64,000 nt of DNA from Mytilus californianus (taxonomy: Eukaryota; Mollusca; Bivalvia; Mytilida; Mytilidae), in assembly GCF_021869535.1 (NCBI RefSeq), contig NW_026262690.1, forward strand, positions 10,031,501 to 10,095,500, in the 5' to 3' direction. Of this stretch, positions 20,601 to 32,600 are shown piece by piece (positions within the stretch are counted from its first letter, which is position 1; the number at the start of each line of letters is the position of its first letter). Both the position numbers and the translations under genes were made by a program. The notes under the pieces are model-generated. The model did not search any database. It saw nothing but the letters and a program-made list of their open reading frames with translations, and was not told the origin of the DNA.

Positions 20601-23600
20601 CTGTAAAGGAAACGGTAAAGCAATGTTGTATTTATATTGTAATCTCTGATCTCTAATGTAGTCATAATTCGTATCTTATTTGATAGATTTAGATCCTTAG
20701 ATGCCAGCGTAATCGTCTGGTTAATAAATCTACCGATTGTGTTCTATTCTCTATTGTGACCTTTTGACTGAGTGTGGATTCGCATGGCGGGCAATGCGTT
20801 CATAGAAGGAAACCCTGCCATGTCGACACAATCGGTATCGCTCCTTTTGGTGTTCATAAGAATCCCTCAGGTTTTGTTATTTATCATGATACATGTGATA
20901 TGTACATTCAAATGAATTTACAAAATTTGAACATCGGTAAACTACTGTTGCCACTTACATAATATTTTAATATTAAAAAAGGAAAACAACAATCATCATA
21001 ATAATAATAATAGAAATAATTAGAAATTATAATGTTTCAAGAACTCTTTTATAAATCGCCTTATATTTCATCTTGTAAGATAACAAAAATAACCATGTAT
21101 GACATCCTGCTTCCAAAGAATAATGAAAATTTATATATTATGAAAATTAACCTTTAGCCGTAGAGGCCCCACCAGAACATTTTGAAGTATCTGTACTTGT
21201 AACTTTAGAATTCATTGAGAAGAAGTCGACAGAGTAAACGATAGAACTGCCTCCAAACCAAACTAAATCCATTTCGTCTACTGTATAAGAATCTGAAATA
21301 TATAAATTCAAAACTTTGCATATGATTTTTCATTTACATTTATTCATTTCAATATAAAATGTATACATTCAGAATGTACACTAAAGAGATTTATCCTGCT
21401 GAACTGACTTTAAAGTTTAGTGAGACGTCCATTTTCGCTAACTAGTATATATTATTATACCTCAGTTATCATTTTCTATATAAAATATGTACACAATATT
21501 TTCCAACTATTTGCCCTCGATGAATCTATTTGACCGCAAGCGTCATTATATTTCGCGGAATTTCAACTACAGCTACGGGATTGGCTATCGGGTTTTTAAC
21601 AATTCATTCGGGACTATCAGCATTCATCTCAATTACTAACGTCGTTACCGAGTCGTTTAATTTATTCTGTTGTTTTGAAAAAAAAATGAAGCTTTAAACT
21701 TGCAATTGCCTGCTTGTTATTGGAATGCATATTTACAATCAGATAATTGTCATCACTATGTGTCCGTTGTCTCTTACAAATGTAAAAATGAATTTTGGTC
21801 AGCTGTGTAGTTCAGTCCTTGACATAACTTTGTATCTGTTTTCTCTTTTGGTATAATAAAACACTTACTGACTAGATATTCGTGGAATAGTAAGTTTATT
21901 GTCCTTTCGGATACAACTATTTCCCTCGGCTACGCCTCAGGGCAAAAGTTGCACCTCGGGGGACAATAAACTTACTATTCCACTCATAAATTATTCTTTA
22001 GGGGCCAGCTGAAGCCCGCCTCCGGGTGCGGGATTTTCTCGCTGTGTTAAAGACCCATTGCTGGTCTTGAGCTGTTTTCTGCTCTTTGGTCAGGTTGTTG
22101 TCTCTTTGACACATTTCCCGTTTCCATTCTCAATTTTATGTTATTAGCATTAGTTATAAGGAATGTGTGTTTCCATTTTAATGAAAAAGAAAGTGGTAAA
22201 CAATTGCAAATCATACAACAATAGTATAAACATGTGTGCAACAAACATAACAGATTATTTCTTTTCCTATGCGATATGCGTTGTATATGGTTCATGTATA
22301 TAATTGTTCATTGACCTTGTCCCACATTTTCTTTTATACACAAACATAGCTAGTCAACAGCTGTTAAAGCAATGGTGAACCATTAAACCGAAATAAAAAT
22401 AAGTGGAAACAGATACTTCTACTTCAACACGGATCTTCTAGAAAATAATTACGAAATAACCCCACATGCAGCAATCGTTTTCAGTGATATTTCGTAGTTT
22501 CATTTATTAAAAGAAACAATAAGGTTAGTGTCAGTATACACGTCTTTGGTAAAATTAAAAATGTTGAACTTCTTTTCGTTATCATTTGAATTTTCATGAT
22601 TAATATATAAGAATAAGCGCCATTAGTGGTTTTGATGACATCTGCCGTCAATATGTTCGACAATTGCCGGTCGGAGTCTTTGGTAACAACATTGTTGGAC
22701 ACATCCAATGTTTTATTTTGAACTTAAACGAGTATTTCAATAGAATATGAATAGCATTACAGTATTTGAAGAGTTGTCACATTTAAATCCCCGATTGACG
22801 ACATCAAATTGAAATAACACTTTATAAATTGTGTTCGTCCGAAGCGCTTTTGACAAAGTTGGAATCCTAGCTTTTCAATAACTTCTTAAAAGAGAGACGG
22901 AAGGTACTAAGGGGAAATTCAAACTTCCAACACAATCCAATGTGACAAAGCCATGGCAAAGAACAAATAAAATACAACGAAAATACATCCAATAGTTTAC
23001 AAAAACCAACATGAAAAAATAAAGATTGATAAAAATAAAGTAAAATGAGTTAAATCCTTTTCAACTGATTTTTATAGTTTAATCATATGTTGTACTGTTA
23101 CACCAATGTTCAATGTTTGGGGAGGCTTAAGGCGCTTCACAGATGTTTAATCCCGCGATATTCTGTATATGTGCCTGCCTCAAAACAGGGGCCTGTAATT
23201 CATTATGTCATATGCTTCATCAGGCAAATAATGTTCCAACTGATTTTATACGAATTTATGAAAATGGTTCACCCATAATATCAAGAAGGTACGCTATGCA
23301 TAAAAATGAAGAAAAATAAATAGGTTTATGGAACTTTGAGTTTCATTCGTTATTGGAATAAATAAACTATAACAAACCTACTTACTTAAACAAAGGCTTC
23401 TACAGGACTATGTGTTTATCATTCATGTCAACAATATTAACAAATAAAATACTGTAAAGGTTCTGAATAGTATTGTACACGCTTGTATTTTATTGAACAT
23501 AAAAATTTAATTTCAAACTCTCTCAGCCAAATGCCCGTACCAAGTCAGGAATATGTGTTTTCCATTAGTTCCGTTGGTTGATAACGTTTGATTTTGTCAG

Positions 23601-26600
23601 TTTTTATGGACTTCCCCTTTTTTAATTTACCATGGAGTTCGGTATTTTTGTTATTCTTTTTTTTCAGTGGTTGTCATTTGTTGCTGTATGTCATATTTGT
23701 TTTTCGTTTGTTGTCTTGTACGTACACAAATCAGGCCGTTATATTTCTTGTTTAAATTGTTTTACATTTGTCATTTCTGGGCCTTTATATAGCTTACTAT
23801 GCGATATTGGTTTTGCTCCTTGTTGAAGCACATTCGATGACCTATGGTTGCTAACTCTCAGATTATTTGGCCTATGGTGGAGAGTTTTATGATAAGAAAT
23901 CATACCACATCTTCTTATTTTTATATGGAGCAATACGAACAACACCAAAAACCGGGAATTATCTTTGGTGTTCCGGATGAATAATCAGATTCTACATGTG
24001 GCACAGGTCGTGTTGCACATGTAAGTACAAACTCGGTGATAAGTCTCATTCGGTGATGTCACAATCGCGGAAAACAAGACGACACTGTGGTTACGACAAT
24101 TAGAACATATCCATCGTCATCAGTGAAACAGATATTCCATAACGGCCAAACAACGCGTCATGACATCCGTAAATGGAAGACCTCGACTTAACTCTTGGTT
24201 TAATAGCTTCATTGTAAGCAGCAACAAATGATTTGAGGATTTTGAATTTCTCTTATGGTAACAAATATGTTTTTTTATTATATTGTTTTTCATAGATTCA
24301 AACTGAAACTGATAAACTAGCTGTTTGATCATAAAGATCACAAATCAAAATACATTATGTTTTACTTTAACTAACTTACTGCTTTGGAACTGTATAGGAC
24401 ATATCTCGTCTGTCATTGGAACTTTAAACAATCGGATTGCACAATAGAATAAAGCAACGTGTCTGAAATAAAACATTAATATTAAGGTAGATTAACTGTA
24501 TACCGCCATCTTGGATTGTAAAATAGCAGTACACAATCGGTCTAGTTCTTTGCCTAAATCTGCAAATAATAGAGCAGATTGGCAATTAATGTGTAAGACT
24601 GTTCGTTTTGATAAAGAAAAATAAGTGATTTATTGCATCATTTAGACTGTTTTAACAAATACTAAATATTTGTTTTTGTTCGATTTAATTTTTCGAATGT
24701 CATATAAGGAGAGATGACTGTTCTAATTAACATTTTAAACTGGAATGATAGTGAAACTTTCAATTTATACTTGTAGCAAGAAATCAAGTTCGATGACACC
24801 ATTTTTTATTTTTATTTTCTTAAAGCATATTATTAAACCTATCTTCTCATAATTTATTTCAAAATTCTATCTAATTGATTTCTTTATATTCACAAAAAAG
24901 TGTTTTGACAGGAATAATCTTTGCAAAATTGGGCAATTTTTGGACGACTTGTAGCTTGAAAAATAGCACGTTGACCCATACTTTTGATTATTTTTTTTAG
25001 AAAGCATGGTAAAATCTCAATATTGGCAAAGTATAAGAAAATTTTATTTGAGGAAATATATAGCGACGATCCACCTTAACATGTATATATACTATGTATT
25101 CCTACGCGTTTGTATTGATGACACCATATGATGCTTCAAAAGAGTGAAAATATACTGATAAAAACTGTTATCAGATATCAGAGACGTCACTGATTAATCT
25201 TTTTTAGACTAAACGCACGTCTGGCGTACACACATTAATAATTTATCTATGATAAATTTATTCTTTTTGACAAAACTCATCAAAGATACCAAGATTATAA
25301 CTTGGTTCGCCAGAAAACTTTATTTGCACGTAAATACCTGTATAACGAAAGATAGTAAAATTCCTTTGGAGAAAAAATGTTTATGAATACAGCGTCAAAG
25401 TGATTTCGAGAGATTTGTAAACGTCAATTAAACCCCAATTAAAAAAGAAGAGGGCAGAGAAAATAATAATAACGAAAGATCAACCTCCGGTCTTCAGTGT
25501 TGAATATGATTCATTTGAAATCATACCGAGATTGCTCGAAAGTTCTGAATAAATTTGATAATGCTACCGACAGACGGTCTCGGTATTTTGATTTGTACTT
25601 TCAGTCATAAAGATACGGAATCGATAGTGATTCGATCGTTTTTCAAGTTAGATATTTACATAGGAATATGTAAAATTAATGTTTTAGTAATATACATACA
25701 TATCAAATGTGGTGTAATCATAAGTTGAAAGAATCTCCAATGAAAACCAAATGTCAAAACCTGTTTATCAAAATATTTCAATATATTCATATTAATTGTT
25801 CGAAATACTACGAAATAAAAAAACCCAGGAATAGATTACTATAGCTGCATTTTGCAAAACCTTTCGGAATGTTTGTCCCTTAATGCTCTTCATCTTTGTA
25901 CTTTTCTTTTTAACTTTTTTATTGGAGTCTTTTTTATTCTTTTTCTTATAGGATAATGAATACAGGGACCTGACGAGGTGGTCCAATATATTTATGAATT
26001 TGTTTACCGACTCTATTACTAAACGCCAATATCGGACAACCCGGTTTGGTTTCGTTTTAACATGCCATTGTTAAAAAGCCTAATTCCAGATCGAATTAAA
26101 ATATATTTTACCATCGGCATAAAATATAGTCAGTCGAATCAAGGATAGCCATGATTTTTGACCGTAGATTCAAAATATTCTTGAAATTGAAAAATATCAT
26201 TGACAAAACATACTTGATTATTTTATTCTTTTTAGTTGTTTAAGTCCGGTACACAGAGGAACACAATATAACAGAAAACTAGTTAAGCACTTTTTTCTAA
26301 TTCTTTTTCATTGCTTCACCTTCAAGTTAAAACCATTGGAGAAAAAAAAATCAAAGAAGGTAAGACAAAAAAATTGCCAATAAAAGATGCCGAAAAAATT
26401 CACTAAAAACAACACCAAAAATATGGATTGAGATAGGTGATGTTCAACATCGTTCTTATCTTTAATTCAATATTCAAATCTTTCCTCGGACAATGCTTGT
26501 ATATTTAATGTCAAATATTGACTTATGTGTTAACATGAATGATCATTGATATGGTCATAATTATAAATTAACTGTTAACAAAACTTTAAAATTTTTGAAA

Positions 26601-29600
26601 TACTAAGGATTTTCTATCCAGAAATAGATTACCTTAGCTGTATTTTGAATTTTGGGTTCTCAATGCATTCTTACTTCGTACTTTATTTGTTTGTTTTTTA
26701 CTTTTTAATTCGAGCGTTACTGATGAGTCTTTTGTTGACGAAACGCGCGTCTTGCATAGAGAATTTTAATCCTGGTATTTTAATGAGTTTATTGAATTTC
26801 TATGGAAGTTGGTGTTTCACATTCGATATAGGAGAATAAATAAACGATAACAAAACTACACTTACCGTTGACTAATCGAAGGTATCTACACGACTATGTG
26901 TATTTCAATCATGTAAATGGCATTAATTGATAAATATAAATACTGTAAAGGTTTAATATAGTTACTGTGTCAATCGTTGACAAGTATGGCATGGTATTGG
27001 TTGCAAAAATTTGATATTTTTCATTTAAATGCAATATTTCTTATTTAATTGGTATATTTCTTCATTTAAATGCAATATTTTTTTATTTCAATGGTATATT
27101 TTTTCATTTAAATGCAATATTTTTTATTCAGATGGTATAATTTTTCATTCAAATGGTATAATTTTTCATTCAAATGGTATAATTTTTCATTCAAATGGTA
27201 TAATTTTCGTTCAAATATAATATTTTTTATTCAATTGGTATAAAATGTCATTTGAATGCAATATTTTTTATTCAATGGGTATAGTAGTTTTTAATTTATA
27301 TGCAATAATTGCATTATGGGAAATTCTTTGGTGTCATAAGGTCAAATTTGCAATAACGTTTGTGATTGGTCGATAATTGTTTGGATTTCTCCCCTTTCTT
27401 TCTAAACTTGAGTGACCAAGAATTAAAAAACGCGTCAGAATATCGCCCCTCTAACTAAATTTGGCGTTCGTGCGAGTTCGTGCACTGGCTGTTAATGCCA
27501 ATAATGGCCAGGACGAGCAAAAAATGCGAGTGACAAGTAATAATAATTAGTTTGACACACAACTTGTTCATGGATAGAAACAGATGCCTGCGTGCATGGC
27601 AAAAACACCTCCAATGAAAACCTTTTCTGAAGAAACTCTCCTACAGTCTACACATTGAAATAAAAAAAAAAATACATAGCTAGCCCCCCTCCCCGTTCCA
27701 AGTCCAGATACATGTAATCATGACGTTCTTTAGTGCTATATAATTTTTTACTTTTCTTGATCCTCAGAGACGTTGCAGGAAGGCACACATGAAAAAAGAA
27801 TAAAAAGCATCCAGGACGTTACAATTATTTGGACTGAGCCCCCTCTATTTTACTAAATGTAGAAAAAAAATCACCTAATTACGACAGCAGAACCAGAAAC
27901 CCACAAGTAGAGACATGAGCTGTTATACTCCGGAACTAATTCTTCAATAAAGACAATTCAGGATAAATTGGAACCAGTTACTAACCCATGTTACAACAAT
28001 AGTCCTATGACATAGGACTTCACTATTTGAGGCGTGAACTTCATATTTAATACTATCTATAATATGTGCTCTCATGTCTTATGCTGCAAATCATCTTACA
28101 TTTAGGATTCGTTGCTGAGCTTTTTTTTACTGTTCTCGTCTCCGAATCCCTTAAATAGATTTTTTTCAAGCCCCACAGTAGTTCAATCATTACTATATGT
28201 CTTTGCATAAATAAGTATGCAGGGCATATTTCAAAACATATTTTATCTTCAGGACTTTTAAATGATTTACTTTTTAATACTGCATTGGGAAGGGGGTATA
28301 CAAGTTTATTTTGTGACACATTATATAATATAATTATGTATCCAACAAATTTTAAATTGTACGTTTAGCTATTATCTAGACCCGCACAAAATGTATATAA
28401 TCAGACACATTTAACAGGGGCGGATCCAAAACCTCGGTGTCTAGAAGGGGGGGGGGGGGGGAGGGGTAGGTTCAAATTTAGATATTTGTATAGAGATGTA
28501 TATATGCGAGTATTGTCAGTAATGGTTATGGTGTGTGTGTGAGGGTAGGGGTTTCAGATCAAAGATCGTTTCTATAATTCTATATCTTTTAGTTTTTACC
28601 ATTTCACTCTATTCTTTATCCTTTGATCTCTATTATATTTGTCCTAAACATGCGTGACATATTTGCCACTGGACATAAGGCAACCAAAAGTCAATCAACG
28701 TATTCTGTATATTTCATCATTTCTTTATTATGTTAACTATAGGTTTGGTCCCGCCCCTTATCTATTTTTTTGCTCATTAGGGACGACATCAAAAGTTCAA
28801 TGTAGGATAAAAAAAACTTAATTCATATAGTTTTTTTCACTGACCCCCTCCCCCCCCTCTTAACTTAATTTGGAAAATTTATTGACCAATAAGGATATAT
28901 ATAAAATCGATGTTAATTAAACAAAACTTGCAGCAATTTTGGACCCCCCCCCCCCAAAAAAAAACTATTTGAATTAAGTTTTTTATCCTTCATTGATTTT
29001 CTGATGTCGTCCCTTATCCTCTCTATGTAAACCCAATTCATGTCCTGATAAATGGTGACTCATGTATAGCATCATATGTGGTTATCAAAACAAGAAACAT
29101 ATTCATATTATAATAATTAATGTATGCTAGGACTTATAGATAGATGTCATTAGTCCCAGGTCATGTAATAAAGTAGGTCTTATAAAAATACAATAGCATT
29201 TTAATTTTGATCATTATATATATGTTTATATATTTAATAATGCCATTTTTTTTGGAAAAAAGGGTAGGGGCAAGGCGTTTTTAAAACATATCAATGGGGC
29301 GCGTTTTTTTTTGTTCTTCGGACGTGAGCCAGAAGAAGTCCATTTCTGTTTTTTTTTTGCATTGGGAAGATCTTCTGGCTCTCTTCCACCTCTTCTTTTT
29401 TGATAGGTTGACGGCAGAGGCACATAACAAACATGGCGTCGTTTAGTCTAAATGAAATTAATAAATTTATGAATGCAGATATATTAAAATGTGAGCTGTT
29501 TTATAAACGGTTTTATGGTATGACAGCCTTAGTAGGACATCCCTGTAGGACGATAAGCTGGATAAATATAAGAACTACACGAACAATAACAGTTAAGGGA

Positions 29601-32600
29601 CGGTTATTTGATATTCTAGGGAAGGGATTTTGATTGATTGGTGTTTGACGCTACTTTCAACACTATTGGGCTATTCCGTGGTGGTCAGTTTAAATTTATA
29701 GATGAAGGATGGGGAAGGGAAGAGGGCATTATTATTCATTTCAATCTGTCGCTAATCATGCCTATTTTTCAGCTCTTACCAGGCAACCATATTCATATAT
29801 GAAATCCTTCTGTCCCCCACCCCAACAAATAAATAAATATCAAATGGTTTTCCTCCTATTTAACACAAGTTTAAATTGATTGATTGTTTGTTGCTAATTT
29901 TAACGCCCAGTGAAAATTATTTCATGCTTGTTCAGGAAAACACGAGTTTAGAAGTCACTATGTAATATAAAAACGAAGAGATGGAATATGATTGCTAATA
30001 AGGCAACTATCCACCGGAGTTCAGATATGAAGTGGATGTAAGCAATTATAGATAAGATAAGATAAGATAAGATAAGAAAAATTTATTTTAAGTCGGGTTA
30101 CATGAAATACTACAAACATAAGCTCTGTAAAGCTTTTTGCCGTCATGTAGACAAATGCTTTTTGTAGACAATCGTAAGGCCTTCAACAATGACAAAAACT
30201 GATACTGTAAAGTCGTCTATAAAAAGCCCAACATGAAAAGTTTGAACAATTCAAACGAAAAAACTAACAGCCTAATTATACATAACAAAACAATTTACAA
30301 AATATCAAATATGAGTCGAGACAGTAACCAACGACAACCACTAAACTACAGGCTCCATCCCTGGGACAGGCAAATAAAGAATATGGCAGGGTGGATATAA
30401 AAACGAAGATGTGGTATGATTGCAAATGAGACAACTCTCCACAAGAGATCACATGACACAGAAATCAACAGCTATAAGTCACCGTACGGCCCTCGACAAT
30501 AAGCAAAGCCTACACCGCATAGTCAGCTATAACAGGCCCCGAAATCAAAAATGTAAAACAAATCAATCGAGAAAACTAACGGCCGAATTAATGTACAAAA
30601 AAATGAACGAAACACAAATATGTTTAACAAAGCAACAAACGGCAACCACTGAATTACAGGCTCCTGACTTGGGACAAGCACATACATACAGAATGTGGCG
30701 GGATTAAACATGTTAGCGGGATCCCAATCCTCCCCCTAATCTGGGACAGCGGTGTAACAGTACAACAACATGTTTGTGAGCAACCCATCCCGAAGCTGGG
30801 ACAGTGGTGTAACAGTACAATAAAATAACAACCTGCACAAATCAGCAAATTAACTCAAAAGATCGGTACGAGACACACACAAAAACTAACATTAAGACAA
30901 TAGACACAAAGCACTGACATAAGAGTATTTGCAATTACTGGAAGTTTACTCAAACCTAATTACAACTGGTACTGACATAAATCTTGTTCTCCCAGACTGA
31001 CTTATCAATCAGTGCACAACGCGCGGCAAAGGATTTATTAAAAAAAGAAAACAGTCTGAGAAACGTCTGGTTTACGTTGTATATAGATATAAGAAGATGT
31101 GGTATGAGTGCCGATGAGACAACTCTCCATCCAAGTCATAATTTGTAAATGTAAACCATTAAAGGTCAACGTACGGTCTTCAACACGGAGCCTTGGCTCA
31201 AACCGAACAGCAAGCTATAAAGGGCCCCCAAATAATTAGTAGTGTAAAACCATTCAAACGGGAAAACCAACGGTGTCTAATCTATTTAAAAAAACCGATA
31301 TACTTGCATATAAATCCATATACAATGAAACGGTTTTTGAAAAGTGGACCGAACGTTTTAACCATCGAAATTTTGCAATAGAAATACTAGTTATGACCAC
31401 AAGATTTTAACAGCCAGTGCAGGACTCGCACGAACGTTAGATTTAGTTAGAGGGGCGATATTCTGACGCGTCTTTTTAATTCTTGATCACCCATGTGAAA
31501 GGGGAGAAATCCAAACAATTTCCGACCAATCACAAACGTTGTTGCAAATTTGACCTTATGACGTCAAAGAATTTCCCATATAGCAGTTATCGCATATAAA
31601 TAAAAAAAACTACTATACCAATTGAATGAAAAATATTGCATTCAAATGACATTTTATACCAATTGAATAAAAACTATTGCATTTGAATGAAATTATACCA
31701 TTTGAATGAAAAAATATACCATTCAAATAAAAAAATATTGCATTTAAATGAAGAAATATACCAATTAAATAAGAAATATTGCATTTAAATGAAAAATATC
31801 AAATTTTTGCAACCAATACCATGGAAAGACAAGCCTGATAATTATAATTAATAAAAATAAAAGTTGAATAAACCTGTAGCGTAAACCTATCTTTTTGTCT
31901 TCATTTAAATGCAAAACGTACCTTCTTGATATCGTAAGTGTACCATTCTCATAAATTCGTATAAAATCTGTTGGAACAACATCGAAAATACCCGCTGGTA
32001 TTTCATTGACCATAAAAATATCCGGTAACCATAGTTTAGTCCAGTCCGAATCTGTTCCGTACAATGTTATATAGTTGTTATCTGGATCTACGCTATCAGA
32101 TCTAATGAACCTGTTATCCTGCCATCGAAGCTTCATGAAGTAAGTCATCTCTATATTCTTTATAAAAATAAAGTAGATAACATAATAACATAGTAATCTT
32201 TAAATATGAAGAATTACACATACATACTTTCATGATAATAAGGATACTTATATCTATTTTTTGAGATGAACATTACTCGAACTATTCAGAATTTAAATTT
32301 ACAGTTTTTTAAGTTTTCTGTAAAAGTACGTGTATCACAGATCCTTTTTTTTTTTTTAAAGTTTTCTCCATTCGAAATTAAGGAGCAGATTTTGAGAAAT
32401 ATTAAGCGGTCTCCATCGGTAACTTTTCTTCCTTAATCACGAAGTTTCTTTCTGTTTGTATATCTGTTTGCGTGTGAGAGTTAAATATAAGTATAAAATC
32501 CACATTTCTTTAAAAAAAAATACCAAAGAAATACTATTCTTTATTCCAAAACCTATCTGTATATAGCAGAATGCAATAGTTTAACTGTTTCTCACACAAT

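Larger units (their letters stand above)
26990..31823. mobile_element. Giant foldback element (about 4.8 kb) inside a channel intron
   Basis: The left end CATGGTATTGGTTGCAAAAA (26990) is the inverse of the right end finishing CCAATACCATG (31823). The arms are about 400-520 bp. The outer part has tandem units of about 21 bp ('tataatttttcattcaaatg'; 27000-27300 and 31600-31800). The inner part is single-copy-like ('gacgcgtc', 'cgcccctctaactaaat'; 27300-27500 and 31420-31600). The interior contains other repeats and no transposase that I can see. No clear target-site duplication. Confidence 0.75.

Noticed and set aside
27029-27220. 63-residue frame rich in Phe/Asn/Ile
   Set aside because: It is the ~21-bp AT-rich subrepeat of the foldback arm.
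29226-29423. 65-residue Lys/Arg-rich - strand frame
   Set aside because: Composition comes from T-runs on the + strand; no domain and no partner exons.
29433-29633. 66-residue + frame starting with ATG in good context
   Set aside because: No family resemblance, it lies within the giant foldback element and runs into SINE sequence; no splice partner was found.
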